A DNA stretch of 57,460 nucleotides. Source: Entophlyctis helioformis (taxonomy: Eukaryota; Chytridiomycota; Chytridiomycetes; Chytridiales; Chytriomycetaceae). The notes under the pieces are model-generated. The model saw only the letters and a program-made list of their open reading frames with translations. It did not search any database and was not told the origin of the DNA. The stretch spans positions 1 to 57,460 of the forward strand of contig JAHLKH010000178.1 of NCBI GenBank assembly GCA_025526915.1. Reading direction: 5' to 3'. Below, piece after piece: positions 1 to 13,477 of the stretch. A program made the position numbers and the translations under genes. Numbering within the stretch: position 1 is the stretch's first letter; every line of letters begins with the position of its first letter.

Positions 1-3000
1 ACGCGGTCTGTGCTGGATCGTGCGGACGAGCTGTACGGCGGCATGCGGCCGTTTAGATCCAGCAACAGCGGCCTTGCGTCAGACGGCTCGTCGGGCATCA
101 ACTCTGGCCTGCCGACGGCCATCCTGCTGCCGGCGTACACGGTCAACTTTTCGTGGATCGTCCTGCACATCACGCGCTACGTCAACCGGCTTGCGCTCGT
201 GCCGACGCAGGCGCAGACGGCCGCACGCATGCGTCTGCGGATCTGCCAGCTGCTGGAGGTGCTGCTGCAGAAACGCACTCTGGTTGGTATCCGTCAGGAC
301 GTGCTGTTCCGCAACCACATGGTCGAGGTGCTCCTCGAGTGGAACTCTGAGTTTGGCATCAAAACGGGCGAGCAGCTGTTTGTCGCACCGCAGGATCCGG
401 CCAACCGTCTCAGCGCCGAGCTGGACCAGACCACCATGCGCGTCATGGTTGCCCTGCTGCAGGGGCTGCCGCTTGTCGGCGTCGCCGAGTCGAACGGCGT
501 CCTGTCCGAGATCCGCGACGACGAGGACGGCACGGTCAAGTCGCGCATCTTCTCGACGTATCTGACGTTCTTCCTCAAGGTGCTGCAAACGTGCAAGCTT
601 GTCGAGAGTCTCGACAGCAGCAACCGCCAGCCGTCCACGCCCGAGGCGCGCGCAATCATGAGCAAGTCCAAGGAGAGCATCCAGCACCTGACGGTGCTCA
701 AGGACGACACCATCCTCGCGCTGTCCAACTTGATTGGCGCCAACATCAGGGCTGGACTCAAGTACTCGCTGTCGATTGCCTACCACGAGGACCCGCGCAC
801 ACGGTCTGCGTTCATGTATGTGATCACGCGCATCCTCGAGGGCGGATCGGTGTCTGGCCTGCTCGGCGACGACTGGCAGGAGAGCAAGTACGCCAAGCTG
901 CTCGAGCTCATCACGGACGACGATTTGGCGATTGTGCTCACGCTCTGCGAGGTCACCTCGTCCAACGACATTGACGAGATCGCGTCAGCCCTGCTGTCCG
1001 TGTTTGAGCAGTGCGGCAAAGCGTCTGCGCTCATCACCACGGTCATTGCGGACGAGATCCAGCGCACCGACACGGCCGCGAGCATCTTCCGTCGCAACAG
1101 TATCGCCACCAAGCTGCTTGCTCTCTATGCCAAGAGCGAGGGGCAGGACTTTTTGCAGGTGACGCTCATGCCCATCATCCGCGCGCTGTCCGAGGCGGTC
1201 CCGCCTGCCACGTTCGAGATTGATCCGTCGCGCATCGACGCTGGCGAAGACATCCAGCTCAACATGCAGAACCTCAAGTCTGTTGTGCAGGATTTCCTCA
1301 ACAGCATCTTTGGCAACGCGTCGCGCTTCCCGGCCAAGCTCCGCCGCATCTGTGCCAACGTCGTTGATGCAGTCTCGCGCAAGTTCCCCAACGCCGGGCT
1401 CCTTGGTGTTGGCGCATTTGTCTTTCTCCGCTTCATCTGCCCAGCGATTGTTGCCCCCGAGTCGCACGGCCTGCTCAAGCAGCCTGTGCAGCAGCGCGAC
1501 GTCCGCCGCGGTCTCATCCTCGTCACCAAGGTCATCCAGAACCTCGCCAACGCGGTGCTCTTTGGCAACAAGGAGGCGTTCATGATCGGCCTCAACGACC
1601 TTCTCGACGTCAACCAGGCGGCCGTCAGTGCGTTCCTTATGGATATCTCGACCACGGCGTCGGCGGATCGATCGCTGGACGACCACTTCATTGGCGTGCA
1701 TACCGAGGACCTGCCTGTGCATCTCGCGCAGCTGCATAAGCACCTCGAGGCGTATCTGCCGCGCATGGAGCGTGCTGTCGCGTCGGCTGTTGCCGAGACG
1801 CAGCTGGTACCCAACGTGTCGCGGTTCGCCACGCTGCGCGGATCGGCGCTGTTTGTGCGCGCTGCTGACGCGGGCGGCAAGACCGTCGACCCGGCGCTTG
1901 CGGCTGCCTCGGGAGCCGATCTGATGCCGCCACCGCCTTTGTCTGCCTCTCCGGGTGCTGCGGCGGACGGCGCCAGTGCGTTTGCTGCCGCTGCGACCAG
2001 TGCCCTGCCGCCGCCGATTGCTGCCACCATCAAACGCAAGTCTGGCGTCGACCAGCTGTCTGTGCTGCTCGTGCAGCTGGGTCCTGCTGCCAGCTTCCCG
2101 CGTCAGACGCTGTCTGGCCCTGCCGGCCCTCGCGGCACTCCTGGACAAGCTTCGTCTGTGGCCCCGTCTGCCAGCGGGTCGCTCGTTGCTGGCTCCAACG
2201 GATCGGCTGTTGGTGGCGCTGCTGGTGTTGCTGCTGCCGGATCGCTGGCCGGTGTCGGCTCCAAGGAGGCTGCTGCCTTGCGCTCGGCGGCCTCGAGCCG
2301 CGGGTTCATTGAGTTTATGGGTCGCCAGGCGGCGTTGCCGACCAAGCAGGCCGTTGCAGACTTTGTGCGCGACCAGCGCATCTTTTACGAGTCTGGCACG
2401 TCCCTGGTGAGTCTTGCCACTGCTGCCACTACTACTGCTGATCACCATTCCCAAGTGTGCTGCAGTGCATGCTGACATGCCTCTGTTGGACACTCAGGAT
2501 GGCCGGCCAGTCTTTTACTACATTGCGCGCAAGGTTGTCCCAGACTCGATCGACATGGACATGCTCCTGCACGTCTTCTTTGAGACGGCGCAGCCGCATC
2601 TGGCCAAGCCGTTTGACCTCGTTGTCGACCTGACGTTCCTCGGGCCACCGAACGAGTGGGCACCCGAGACGCTGCACATGTTTGAGAAGGTGTCGCCGCC
2701 CGACATGCGCAACAACATCCACACGGTCATGTTCCTGCACCCCAACTCGTTCTTCAAGGGCGTTGCCAAGCGCGCGTCGCGTCTCCTTCACAGCCGCATG
2801 GCCAAGCGCATCGTCTTTGCGTCGACGGTCAACGAGCTGCACCAGTTTGTGGCTGCCGACAAGCTGACGCTGCCGCGCACCACCACGTCCATGTACGACC
2901 AGCCGCTGACCGTGTTCACGCCCGTCAACGTCCACCCGTACAAGGGATCGTCGCTTGCGGTGACGCTGTCGCTCTCGACCGAGACGATCCACGTGCTCAT

Positions 3001-5986
3001 GAACAAGAAGCAGGACGTAATGGGTCTGCAGCCGCCGATTGTCGACATTTTCCGCATTGCAGACATCCGCGATGCCGGCCCTTCGTCGCTCGACCCGCGC
3101 AACGCGGACACGGAGTTCTTTGTCAAGCTGCACGAGCGCCACGCCTCTGCCTCTGCTCCTGAGGCGTCAGGCGCCAGCGCGGTCAGCGGCGCCAGTGGAT
3201 CTCACGGCTCCAGCACCATGGCTCGCTCCAGCGGTGCTGCGATTGTCTATTTCTCGTCGCCGCGTCGCGAAGCTATCCTGCAAGGCATCCGTGCTGCAGT
3301 GGCGCGGTTCCAGCTGTCGAAGCCGCCCATGACGTCGGACGAGCGCGACATCTCGCCGCGCGATCTCCCAGGCACGCTGCTCAACATTGCACTGCTCAAT
3401 CTCGGCAGCAACGAGTCTTCGCTGCGTGTCGCGTCGTACGACCTGCTCTGCGCCATCATGGACAACTTTGCGTTCAACTCGGGCGTGCAGCTGCAGAGCA
3501 CCAAGGGGATCGCCATTCCGTTCAACAACCAGCGGTTTGTCGTCAACATCAGCCGGCAGCTCGCCAAGTCGCAAGAGTCGCTCACGTTTGAGTTTCTGTC
3601 CGAGGGTCTCCTCGGATACCCCAAGCTCAGCCGCGAGCTCAAGCACCACATGCTCGAGTACCTGTCGCCATGGTGGGCCAATCTCGCCCAGTACGTCAAG
3701 CCTGCCGACACGATCGCGAACGCTCTCCAGGCCGAGGCGTCGCGCCAGAAACTCGGTCAGATCCTGACGTCGCTCTTGCAGATGACGATCAAGGAGCAGG
3801 AGAACTTTGCTGTCATCCAGGAGCAGGTGTGGGCCGTTCTCGGCAAAGAAGAGTCGCTCGTGCCTGTCATCCTGGACCTGTTCCTTGAGACGGCCACGCA
3901 GCTGCCTGCTGGCGCCAAGGAGACCGAGATCCTTGGCAACACGCTCGTCACCGTCGCCATTGCGAGCCCGCTGGTTGTGCCTGGCCTTGTCATCAAAGCA
4001 CTCCGCGACGCGCTTGCACTCACCTCGACCAACCCGCGGCCGTCCGTGGTCGACCATCCCGCCTGGCGCCAAGTACAGGCGGTGCTCCGGTTCCTGCTCA
4101 TGCTCTCGTTTGACAACAAGCTGCGCATCCAGCACACGCTGGCGGACCTGTTCCACTCGCTCACGCTCGTCGCTGGCCTTGGCGTGCCGTTTGTGCGGCG
4201 CACGGTGCATGGCATTGTGCTCAACACGGTCCAGGTGCTGTCGACGGCTGCCGGCCTCAGCGAGACGGGGCTTGCTGGACTGCAGATTGCGCTTGACAAG
4301 CTATATGATCCCAAGTACGCGCGTGTGTTTGGCCTGTCGCCCGCCACGAGCACTGGAGCGACTGGCCCGGCTATGCCCGGCGCACTGGCATCGGCGGCAG
4401 TATCGGCGTCTGGACCGACTGGACAGACAGCATATGGTCACTCGGACAGGCAGCCTGGGTACATCACGCCGGCGTTTGTCGTCAGCAACGAGACGATCAA
4501 GGGCGAGTCCATCAAGGAGCTGTCGCTCTCCGAGGTCGAGTTCTTTGTGGGTGCGCTGATGGACCTTGTCACGTACGGCGCGCCGTCTCTGGAGGCGTGC
4601 GCCACGTGGAAGACGCGCTGGATCTCGCTGGCGGCGCGGTCTGCCTTTGAGGACAACCCCACGGCGCAGACACGGTCGTTTGTCACGATTGGCCTCCTTG
4701 CTCGCGACGGGTTTGACGGCGATCTGCTGTACCAGACGCTCATTGCCCTGCGGTCGTCGCTGCTGCGGTTCGACGACACGCGGCCGCAGCTTGTGCAGAG
4801 CGTAGTCATGTGTCTGTGCTCGTCGCTCCACAGCGCGCCTGCACACGACTCGATCATCGTGCCGCTCTTCTGGCTGTCGATTGGCCTTGTGCAGATCGGG
4901 TTCATTCCCTTCTTCCTGAGCGGCCTCAACCTCATGCAGGTTGTCCTGCGCCTCGTTGAAGAGAACCCGAGCCTGCGCGGCAGCCAGCTGACCAACCTGC
5001 TGCTGTCTGGACGCGAGCGGCTGCGCGAGGGTGCCATCAAGCTCGACCACGAGACGCTCATCTACTTTGGCGAGTTCTTCTCGTTCTCTGTCTCGGCCAC
5101 GCTGCTCAAGGGCCTGTCCAACCAGACGCTGCGTGCACCCACGACCGCTGTGCTGACGTCGTTTATCGAGCTCACATCGCACGTTGGCGTTGACGGCTCG
5201 GTCGACCCGCACGACTTTTGCCGCCACACGCTCGGCTATCTCCTGCCCCTGCTGCCGTCCTCGGAGAACCCAGAAGCGCTGCTTGCCCTGGCTGGCGTCA
5301 TGGGCCGCGTCGACGGCATCAGCAGCAGCACCAGCAGCAGCGCAATCGAGGAGCCCATGGCTGCCTACAAGCTGTCGATGCCAAACGCCAAGATCCCGGC
5401 TGCTGGCGGCCAGCCGCAACTGCCGCGCAGCAATCATCAGCCCCAGTTGCAAGCCCAGCAGCCACAGTCGCTGCTCAACTCATCGCAGTCGCTCGTGGCC
5501 CGCCGCGGAGCTGCTGCGCGACTTGCTTCGCGTCAGTGGACCGACCACCTCACGAGCGCCATCTCCATGGCCGATGCTCCCGCCCTCACTCTGGTGCTGG
5601 CGCTGCTCCAGGTCATGCTCGAGGCCTCGGACTCTGAGCCCAAGATCCTGCAGATCCACCGGCTGTTTGTGTCGCTTGCTGAGCAGTCTCCTGTCGCGTT
5701 CGCGCCGGTCTACCGCAGCCTCATTCCGCGCTTCTCGGCCATCCTCCTCTCGACCAAGTCGCCGCAGCTGTCCGAGACGGTGCACGCCATCTTCGAGTCA
5801 ATGGCGGCCCTCTCTACATCGACGGCTGTTGACGAGGACATGCCGGATGCCGTCAACCGCCTTGGATTCGCGGGCCTGTTCTCTGTGCTGAGCCAGGACT
5901 CGTCTGCTGTCAAGGACTCGAAGCACCGCCGTGTCGCTGCGCTCTGTCAGATGATTGACTTGATCGTCAAGACCGGCGCGCTCTGA
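1..5986 (+). CDS. NF1: Neurofibromin-type Ras GTPase-activating protein (5' partial)
   Basis: This protein accelerates GTP hydrolysis by Ras. The frame is open from base 1 with no convincing start, so the N-terminus lies outside the window. One intron fits at 2407-2497 (gtgagt donor, ctcag acceptor) and keeps phase, joining about 799 codons to a second exon ending at TGA 5984-5986. The RasGAP domain lies at roughly 840-1690. It shows the arginine-finger motif FRRNSIATK (NF1 has FRGNSLASK) and FLRFICPAIV, equivalent to the FLRFINPAIV signature. Straight after the intron, DGRPVFYYIARK marks the Sec14/CRAL-TRIO-PH lipid-binding module typical of neurofibromin (Ira1/Ira2 in yeast). The rest is a long alpha-helical C-terminal region. 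An Ala/Ser/Gly-rich linker lies at 1880-2300. Identification is strong; the exact relation to fungal Ira proteins is not resolved. Confidence 0.9.
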
Positions 5987-6179
5987 TGTCATGTCCTCCC
6001 CTTTTCTCCCTTTTCTCTTTCCTTACACATTGTCTCCTCCTTTTTACACCACAAGTACACAACTTGCAAGTCTCACTGCTGATGCATGAATGAATCCACC
6101 GATGAATGAATGAAAGAAGACCGTTCATGGGTGAAACTAGGCACAAGAATGGGACACGGTATGGAGACGGACGAGGCCG

Positions 6180-8653
6180 CTAAGAGTCTGACGCGAGGAG
6201 CTGCTCGATCTGGTAGCTTGTCATCAGCGACGCGCTTGCGGGCATCGCACCAGCACACAGCTGCATGCCCTGCATGTGGCTGATCAGCAACGGCGAGCCA
6301 TTGGCAGTGTATGCGTCGTGGTTGATGAGGCTTGCCATGTACGGGCCTGGCGGAGAGCACTGTGCTTGTGGCGGCGTGATGGGCATGCTCGGCGGGGATC
6401 CCTGTTGTTGCTGCTGCTGCTGTTGTTGCTGCACAGTGTAAACTTGCGGCGTGTACGCAGGTGGCTGTGGTGACGTGTCAATCGACCAGCCAGCCGGCTG
6501 ATGCGCCATCATTGACGGGCTAGCGTTTTGCGGCATACCGCCGATGCTGGTGTTGTTGTGGTTGTTGTCGTCACACGCGTACGTGGCGGCGGGTGTTGGC
6601 GCGCATGCCCACTGCGGCTGGCACGGCGAGGCGGGTGCAGCCGCAGGAATGTCGAACGCGGCCGGCCAGTCACGGCGAAATGCCAACTCAAAGTCATACA
6701 GGTAGTGCTCGTAGTAGGTCCGCAGCGTAAACGACGATGACGTGAGCGACGGCGGCAGCTTGAGCAACGCCGCCACGCGCTTCCACCGGCGGTGTTTCGT
6801 GACCGTCTTGTACCCGCCGAGCTCAATGACCGCTGTTGATCAATGCACGTCTGATGAGCATGTATGCGTGTATGCGTGTATGCGTGTATGCGTGTCGAGG
6901 CAGAGGATTGTCTGTGACTTACCATGGAAGAGTGCCCAGAAGCTGAGAGCTTTGCGGTCGACCGACGGCAGACGCTCAATCTTCTTGCCGCTGGCTGACA
7001 GGAACGCGGCGAGCTCGCCGTTGAATCGCTCTGCGGAAGTCGTGCGTGCACTGCGTGACGTGAAGCCGTAGTAGTCGGGGTCGTTGCTCATGGGAAACTC
7101 GCCGTTGCGTGCTCGGCCTCCGCGTGCTCGTCGCTTGATGGGTTTGGTGCCTGTCGCCGCTGCGTCGTCGTGCTCTCTCGGCGCGTTGACAGCAAACGAC
7201 ACAACAGACGTGGTTGCAACGGTCGCGGCCGAGGTGGTTACGGCGACGGTGTCCGAGCCCATGCTCTGCGCGCTGCCTGAGAGGTCGAGCTTGCGACGAA
7301 TGTACGGGTTCTGGTGTGCGCGTTCACGGATGTGCAGGTTGCTCAGCATGTGCACGGGCGGCTCAGTCTCCGCGTCCCATGTCGCGCCACGGCCGTTTGA
7401 CGGATGTGCCGACATGGCCCACTGCCGCTGCCGTAGCGGTAGTACTGGAGATGGTAGTGGCGTGCGAGGTTGGCGGACGAGACGAGGTACGGCTTGAACG
7501 ACTGGCGGATGGACGACGACGGGATGAACGCGACCGGGCCGCGTGGCAGCATGATCGAGGCGGACGGCGGAGAAATGTGAGCGTATGGCGATGCGGGCTC
7601 GGGTCGCGTGTTTGACGCTGGGGCAGCATCGTCGGCAAACAGTCTGTCTGAACTGCATGCGGGTGGTGCGGATACCGGGCCGATATTCGCCTTGCCGACG
7701 CTTGTGTTGATCGTCAGGTGCACTGGACGCTCCTTGGCGGCGAGTGGCTCTGGTGCATTGCAGCTGTTGCTGGCATCTGCAAAGGAGTGGACGTTATTGG
7801 ACGGGCTTGAGATGGGCGACGGGAAGTGCATGGGATACACGACGTGGTTGTTGCTGTTGGCGGTGGAGTTGAGCATGCCGGACGGGTAGGCTGGGTATGA
7901 CGGGAGAGGGAACTGGAAAACGGACGAGCCAAAGTCGCTGGAAAGGTTAAAGGCAGGGCCGCGCGGTTCGACGGCCGAGTAGCAGCCCGTGTCGAGCAGA
8001 TCCATGGCAAACGGACGCGACGCATAGCCGGATTGCTCGACGATGCCGGCAGACGGCGGCGGCAGGTACTGCAGGTGCGGCGTGGCCGTGGTGGTCGAGG
8101 TGTGTGCAGTCGGATCGCAGCTCTGCATGGCGGGATAGGCAGACATGCACGCTTGCTGCTGGCCAAGACACGCCGACGCGGCTGTCGACACTGGGGGCAT
8201 GGTCAGTGGTGACAGCTTGAGGGATCTGGCCTTGAGCTTGAACAGCGACGTGCGCTCTTGGTCTGCAGGCAGGGCTGTGTGCATTGGGTGTCGGCAAGTG
8301 GGCTTGTGGTCAGTCAGGGGCCAAGGCAAGTCAGGCAGGCGACCGGGCGGAGTTTGGTGTGCGAATGTGCGGAGATGCGGAGATGCGGAGATGCGGGCTG
8401 TCCAGCAAAGCGCGGTGTTGAACGCTCTCAGGGGCTGTGTGGCGAGCACGAGAGCAAGGGGCGCCACACCAGTTGTGCAACGGCGGGGAGCACGCCAGCT
8501 GCGGGCTGAACGACTCGCAGGGCATGCAAGCGAGCAGGGTCGGCAAGCAAGGCGGGCAGATGCAGACTCACCGGCAGTCGTAGGCATGGACTGGTTCGTG
8601 GAAGGAGACGACGAGGCCGATGGTGGCGCTGATGACGGGGTTTCTCCGAGCAT
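6180..8653 (-). CDS. ARID/BRIGHT-domain DNA-binding protein
   Basis: Probable chromatin or transcription factor. Three exons are supported: 8653-8572, then 8274-6923, then 6832-6180, with introns at 8275-8571 and 6833-6922. The ARID domain spans the last intron: ERFNGELAAFLSASGKK and LPSVDRKALSFWALFH before it, VIELGGYKTVTKHRRWKRVA after it, then helices ending near YYEHYLYDFE. The N-terminal half is low-complexity and rich in Ser, Pro and Asn, with a basic KRRARGGRAR stretch upstream of the ARID. A ten-residue glutamine run lies near the C-terminus. A one-base indel near 7435 is needed to join the N-terminal frame to the ARID frame. It is convergent with the RasGAP gene (193 bp between stops) and divergent from CC2D2A. 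I see no jumonji or PHD partner domain, so I do not assign it to a KDM5 or SWI/SNF subunit. Confidence 0.8.
6858..6898. repeat. Octamer microsatellite in ARID intron
   Basis: Four to five tandem copies of an 8-bp unit (TATGCGTG) lie inside the 90-bp intron of the ARID gene. No function is evident. Confidence 0.8.
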
Positions 8654-9342
8654 GTGTGTAGTTTATGTGCGAGTGTGTGCGTGTATGGCTGTATGTGTGT
8701 AAATGTGTCTAGGAGCTACTTGCTTGCCTGCTTGCTTGCCTGTTTAGCGTATCTGCTGGTGCTGCCGATGTCCTGGTTGTCGCTGCGAATGGGTCGAAAG
8801 GAGCGAGCGCGCTGTCTATGGGCTGGCTCAGCGTCTTGAAAGTGCCAGATAGCAAAGACGAGTGTATGGTGTTGGGGTGCAAGGTGAACGCCGCGAGGAT
8901 CCTGGGTGGTTTTAAATGGCAAAGGGGGCAAGGGCGGCCTGTCATCAGCTTGTCATGCTGGCTGGCTGACTGGGTGGCTGCTGGCTGCTCATCAGCCACG
9001 CACGAGTTCACTCTGTGCAACCCGAACACTCCGACAGAATCTGGCCGCCCTTGAACGCGCTCCAAGCGGCGCTTTCGGGGGCTGTCTGCTGCCGACACTC
9101 GCTGGCAGCCCCAGATGGTCGCAGTGTGGCATCTGCTGCTTGGGCACCGGCTGCTCAACTTGGCGCACTCTGCAGACGGCCACGATCCAGCCACGCCAGA
9201 GTACCTTGCCCAGGCATCAGAACGCTGCTTAACACCATCATGTCACGTGACCGTCACGCCATCAGGCCACTTGAACCACGCACGCGCGGCGCGTTTGATG
9301 TGTTGCCAGCCCTTTGTCAACGTTGGCCTGGTCACTGTGCGA
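8654..9342. promoter_or_regulatory. Divergent promoter region, ARID / CC2D2A
   Basis: This 689-bp gap separates two divergent starts. A palindromic TCACGTGA (extended E-box/CRE-like) lies at 9243-9250, about 93 bp upstream of the CC2D2A ATG, followed by a near-repeat of GTCACG. A short GT-rich tract lies at 8650-8705. I see no RNA gene or convincing extra coding exon here. Confidence 0.5.
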
Positions 9343-12300
9343 ATGGCAGCGATATCGCACTACCAGCTGCGGCGCTTCACGTTTTTGTTCCAGCAGTATT
9401 CTGGCACGATAACAACCGAGGCAGAGCTCGAGTCGCCTGCAGCGTCAATACCGCCAACTGCTGCAGCCTCTGTCGCCACCTCGTCGGTCGCACTCAACAC
9501 GCAGGCACCGCAGTTGCGCGCCAGTGTGTCTGGAAACTATCGCCGGCTGTCCAACGTCACATTTGCAGAGACGGGCCCAGAGCCGCCAGCGCAGACAACA
9601 AAGTCCATCACGCTCGACAATCGGCTTGTTCTGCGCGAGTTTACGTTGCTTCTGGTTCGTTGTTGCTGTCTCCTTCGTGTCGCTGGGCTGCCGTGCGCAC
9701 GCTGACCGTTTGGGTCCATGATACAGTCGCGGATAGGACCGAGCGTCACGCTCGAGCAGGCTGCAGACTACATCTACGAGTACGACTCGACGCTGACGGG
9801 CACGCTCACTTTTGAGGACTTTATCGAGTTCATCAAGGACTACTTTGTGATTCTGGTCCAGGAGCGAGACCGTGCCATCGCATACTGGAACAAGCTGGAA
9901 GCAGAGTCTGTGAGTTTGTCAATTGCACTTGGGTGCGTGTGAATGGCCAAGACCGGCTGATCGGTGGCTGTGGCAGCAAACTATCCCAGAGGCATTCGAG
10001 TTTGTTGCAGCGTACAAGACCCTTGACTGTTACCTGTCGAGCATCGGGCTTGAGGATGCCGAATGCTTCTTCCGGCCGTCGGACTGGCTTGTCGACTCGC
10101 TCAATGCGGCCGGCCAGATCATTGATCCCAACATCCTCAAGCGCCGCGTGTCGGTCCGGATCTTTGCGGCATACAACCTGCGTGGCCATGGACGGTGAGT
10201 GTCGCCGGCCGGTTCAAAGGTGCGAGATGGCGCTGACGCACGTGTCGCCACAGTCTCAAGAAGCGTGCTGGGCGAGAGATCAGCTACGAGACACTGGATC
10301 CGTTTGTGCAAGTGTCGTGTGCCGGGGTTTCGAAACGCACAACAGTCATGCTTGACAATGCAAGTGCCGCACTCGCCACAGAAGCGTAGTGGATTGGCCC
10401 AAGCTGACGCAGTTGGGCACTTTGGTGCATGCAGACAAAGCCAACATGGGACCAAGATCTGGTGCTTTGCATCAGTATCCCGCCAGGCGAGACGCACGAC
10501 ATCCAGCAGTGGGTGCAGTCGCACAACATTGAGTTTTTCCTGTTCGACTCGAACACGTCGGGTCTGTTGCCGTACGTGCCAATGGCGAGCATCTTTGGCA
10601 GCCGCATACACTCACCCCCATATGTCGTGGATTGTATGCAGCTCGACAGACTTGATTGCGTATGCATGCATTCCGCTGCTGCGCGTGCTACTTTCGTCGC
10701 GCAAGCCGCTGTCAGCTGTCCTCAAGATGACAACGCCCGAATGCAACCTAGCCGACCCAGAAGTCCCTCGTCTCGAGATTGCTGTTTCTGATCAGACACA
10801 GGAGCGGTGGTCATGGTCCAAAGTCGTCGACGTGTACCGATCGTCTGAAGAAGGTAAAGGGTGGGGCTGAGTGCTGCGGTATGTCTCCGTGGGCTGACCG
10901 TTTGTGTAGTTTGGGAAGCCAAATACGAGACCAAGATGAAGGAGGATCTGACGCGCAGCGTGCTTGGTCACAGCAAAAAGTCCAAAAAAGTATGCAGGAG
11001 TGGAGTTTTCTCGACTGCTGACGAGGCTGGCACTCACTCCTTGACGGCATTCAGGGTACGATGCCATGAGGTGGTCGCACAATCAAACTGCACTGACCAT
11101 GCTTGCTTGTTACCTGGCGATCTGCAGCCATGGTCGAGTCTGTGAGTAGTGTTTACCTGGATATTAGCAGCATGGCCCAGCTAACACTGCCGTGCACAGA
11201 TGCATAACATCTGGAGCCTCCTGCTGTCGACGCAGCAGGGTCTCAAGACACTCTTCCGCCACCGCCTGTTCAAGTTTGTCGTGCTGGACGAGTTCAACAA
11301 CTTCCGCTTTCTGCCCAGCATCCTGTCGCCTTTTGACACGATCGATACGAACCTGACCACGCCAAACGATCTCGCCGCGTCCGTTGGGTGCATTCCGTAC
11401 AAGCCACAGGTTATCTCGCCTTCGGACCGATCACTGTTTTACCAGAAAAAGGCTGCATCGACGCCTACTGCGGCTCCACATCCGAGTCCTGCGAATGCGG
11501 CTGGTCCAGGAGTTGGTGGCGCGCCAAGTAATCAGCACCACGCATGCAGAACTGCAGAACACACGGATATGCATAGCGGAGAGAGTGCAAACCTGTCGGC
11601 GTGGTACTACAAGGGCAATCCTGCTGCGTATGCGACCGAGACGTTCTTTGGGCAGGTTGCGTCGCCATCGTCGATGCTGCTTGTGCGTGCGGGGTCGGTG
11701 CTCGAGCACGCCTGCCTCCTCTGCTCGCTCTTCCTTGGCCGGCACATGAACGCGTTTGTCGCTATTGGCGAAGGCAAGTGGCTCATGCCTCTCTTTTGCA
11801 CAATCTGACCGCTCACTGGCATCCTCGTTGCCTATACTCAGTCAAGCGCCGTCCGTATGTATGGGTTGTCACCATATCGCCACGAGCGAATGCCAAGCCG
11901 CCGCCCTCAACCAACGGCAACAACAACAACAGCAACAACGGCAATACCAACGCGGGCAGCTTGAACAGCAGCTACAATGCAGGCTTATACGCGAGCCAAA
12001 GGCACGTGCCATCGATCCAGGACGACAACCGCGAATCAGAGTCATCGACCGAGGAGCTGGCAAACGCCAAGGACCAGAAGCCCGTCCTGGCGCGCATCAA
12101 GTACGCGATCGAGGAGCTCGACGAGCCATTTGTCTTTGAGCGGTACAAGTTTGTCAAGCTCGGGCCAGTCATGGCATCTGAAAAGTTCAAAGAGTCACAC
12201 CAAGTGCTGCATTGGGACCCACTGACGGGTGAGTCTTGAGCTCCACTGACAGCCATAAGCGGCATGCACTGACAAATGGTGTGGCTGCAGGCGTATCGTT

Positions 12301-13390
12301 TGAAGTTGGCCGCGACACCAAGTTTCCATTTGATCGCCTTGACACGCTGTTCAACCACCAGAACATCTTCTTCAACGTGCAGTCAACCAACCTGTCCACA
12401 CAGTGTGTTTATGTACAGCCGCGCGTCTTGGTTTGCCGAGTCTAGAATAGCTGACTTTCAAATGGGATCGGGCCAACACAGGCCGACGTTCTCGTGGGAT
12501 CTGGACAACACGGACATGTGGGTGCCGTTCTTCACATCAGACGTCGCCATCCATCCCGGACAAGTCAGCCCCTTTTGTAAGCCACACTCGATGTGCTGGC
12601 TCTTGGTCCGATATCGTGCTCATGCTCTTGCGATGGATAACATGCAGACATGGAGCCAACGTCGATCCAGTCTTACACATTCGAGGTCGATCCAAGCGTC
12701 ATGCAGGAGAAGTATGCACCTTGATATGCCATGGATTGTCTGAGAATGCAGCGAGTAACACGGCCATCTCAGTCTGATCAAGGAACTTGTCAATCTGATC
12801 CAGCTGTACAGACGCCACATGCTCTTCATACCGTTCACGACTTTCCACCGGTCGATCTGCTCGCACATCCAGAACATCCTCACATCCATGGATGATGTGC
12901 GAGCCGTGGGCACACCCTCGCTCCTCTCGTCCAGCCAAGGCACTGGCGGCAGGTACTTGTCGGCTGGCCGCCGACTCGACAAGACGCAGGGCCCGCAGTC
13001 GGCTGGCGTGTTTGGGTCGTCGCTCACGTTCCGGCAAGACACGGATGCGTTTGACGAAGGCATCATGACGCGGCTCAAGTCCAGCGTCGTGAGGCTGCTG
13101 CCAGACCGGCATTACTGGCAGGGCAGCATGTTCCAGTTCATGGACTGCGAGGCGGAAGGGATCCTCGAGCAGCTCGGTAAGGATCAGATTGCTTGCAATC
13201 ATGCCATGTGTTAGCTAATGCGGTTGAGCATGGCAGTCTCGACGGGCGTGCTGGATGTCAGCATCCCGATGTCATGATCACGATCGGCGTGCGCGTCATC
13301 CAGCAGCCGTTTGGCATGTTCACTGTGCGCGTCATTATTGGGCATGTGGCCGATCTCCTTGCTATGGATCTGCACAAGCTGACGCGATGA
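9343..13390 (+). CDS. CC2D2A: CC2D2A-like ciliary transition-zone protein
   Basis: CC2D2A is a component of the MKS complex at the ciliary transition zone. The start ATG at 9343 opens MAAISHYQLRRF. Many short introns are needed, for example after 9909, 10196 and 11776. A C2-type domain lies at about 10110-10640, with DPFVQVSC and PTWDQDLVL. The C-terminal part matches the inactive transglutaminase-like module shared by CC2D2A and CEP76: LEHACLLCSLFL, HWDPLTG, and FNHQNIFFNVQ followed by MWVPFF. The last exon pair reads VSTGVLDVSIPDV and then FTVRVIIGHVADLL, equivalent to the end of CC2D2A. The protein is shorter than animal CC2D2A (about 1,600 aa), and I see no obvious long N-terminal coiled coil. 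It implies a flagellated life stage. The tail is convergent with the F-box gene (87 bp between stops). Confidence 0.82.
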
Positions 13391-13477
13391 TCCGAGCATG
13401 GGTCTCGTCTCATTGGACCGAATAAAAGAGTACAGCGACACAGACTCTTCTATTGAACATCCCGTCTATGGAGGCGA

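Noticed and set aside
1955..2410. Plus-strand Leu/Arg-rich ORF inside the RasGAP gene
   Set aside because: Out-of-frame shadow of the linker between the RasGAP domain and the Sec14 module.
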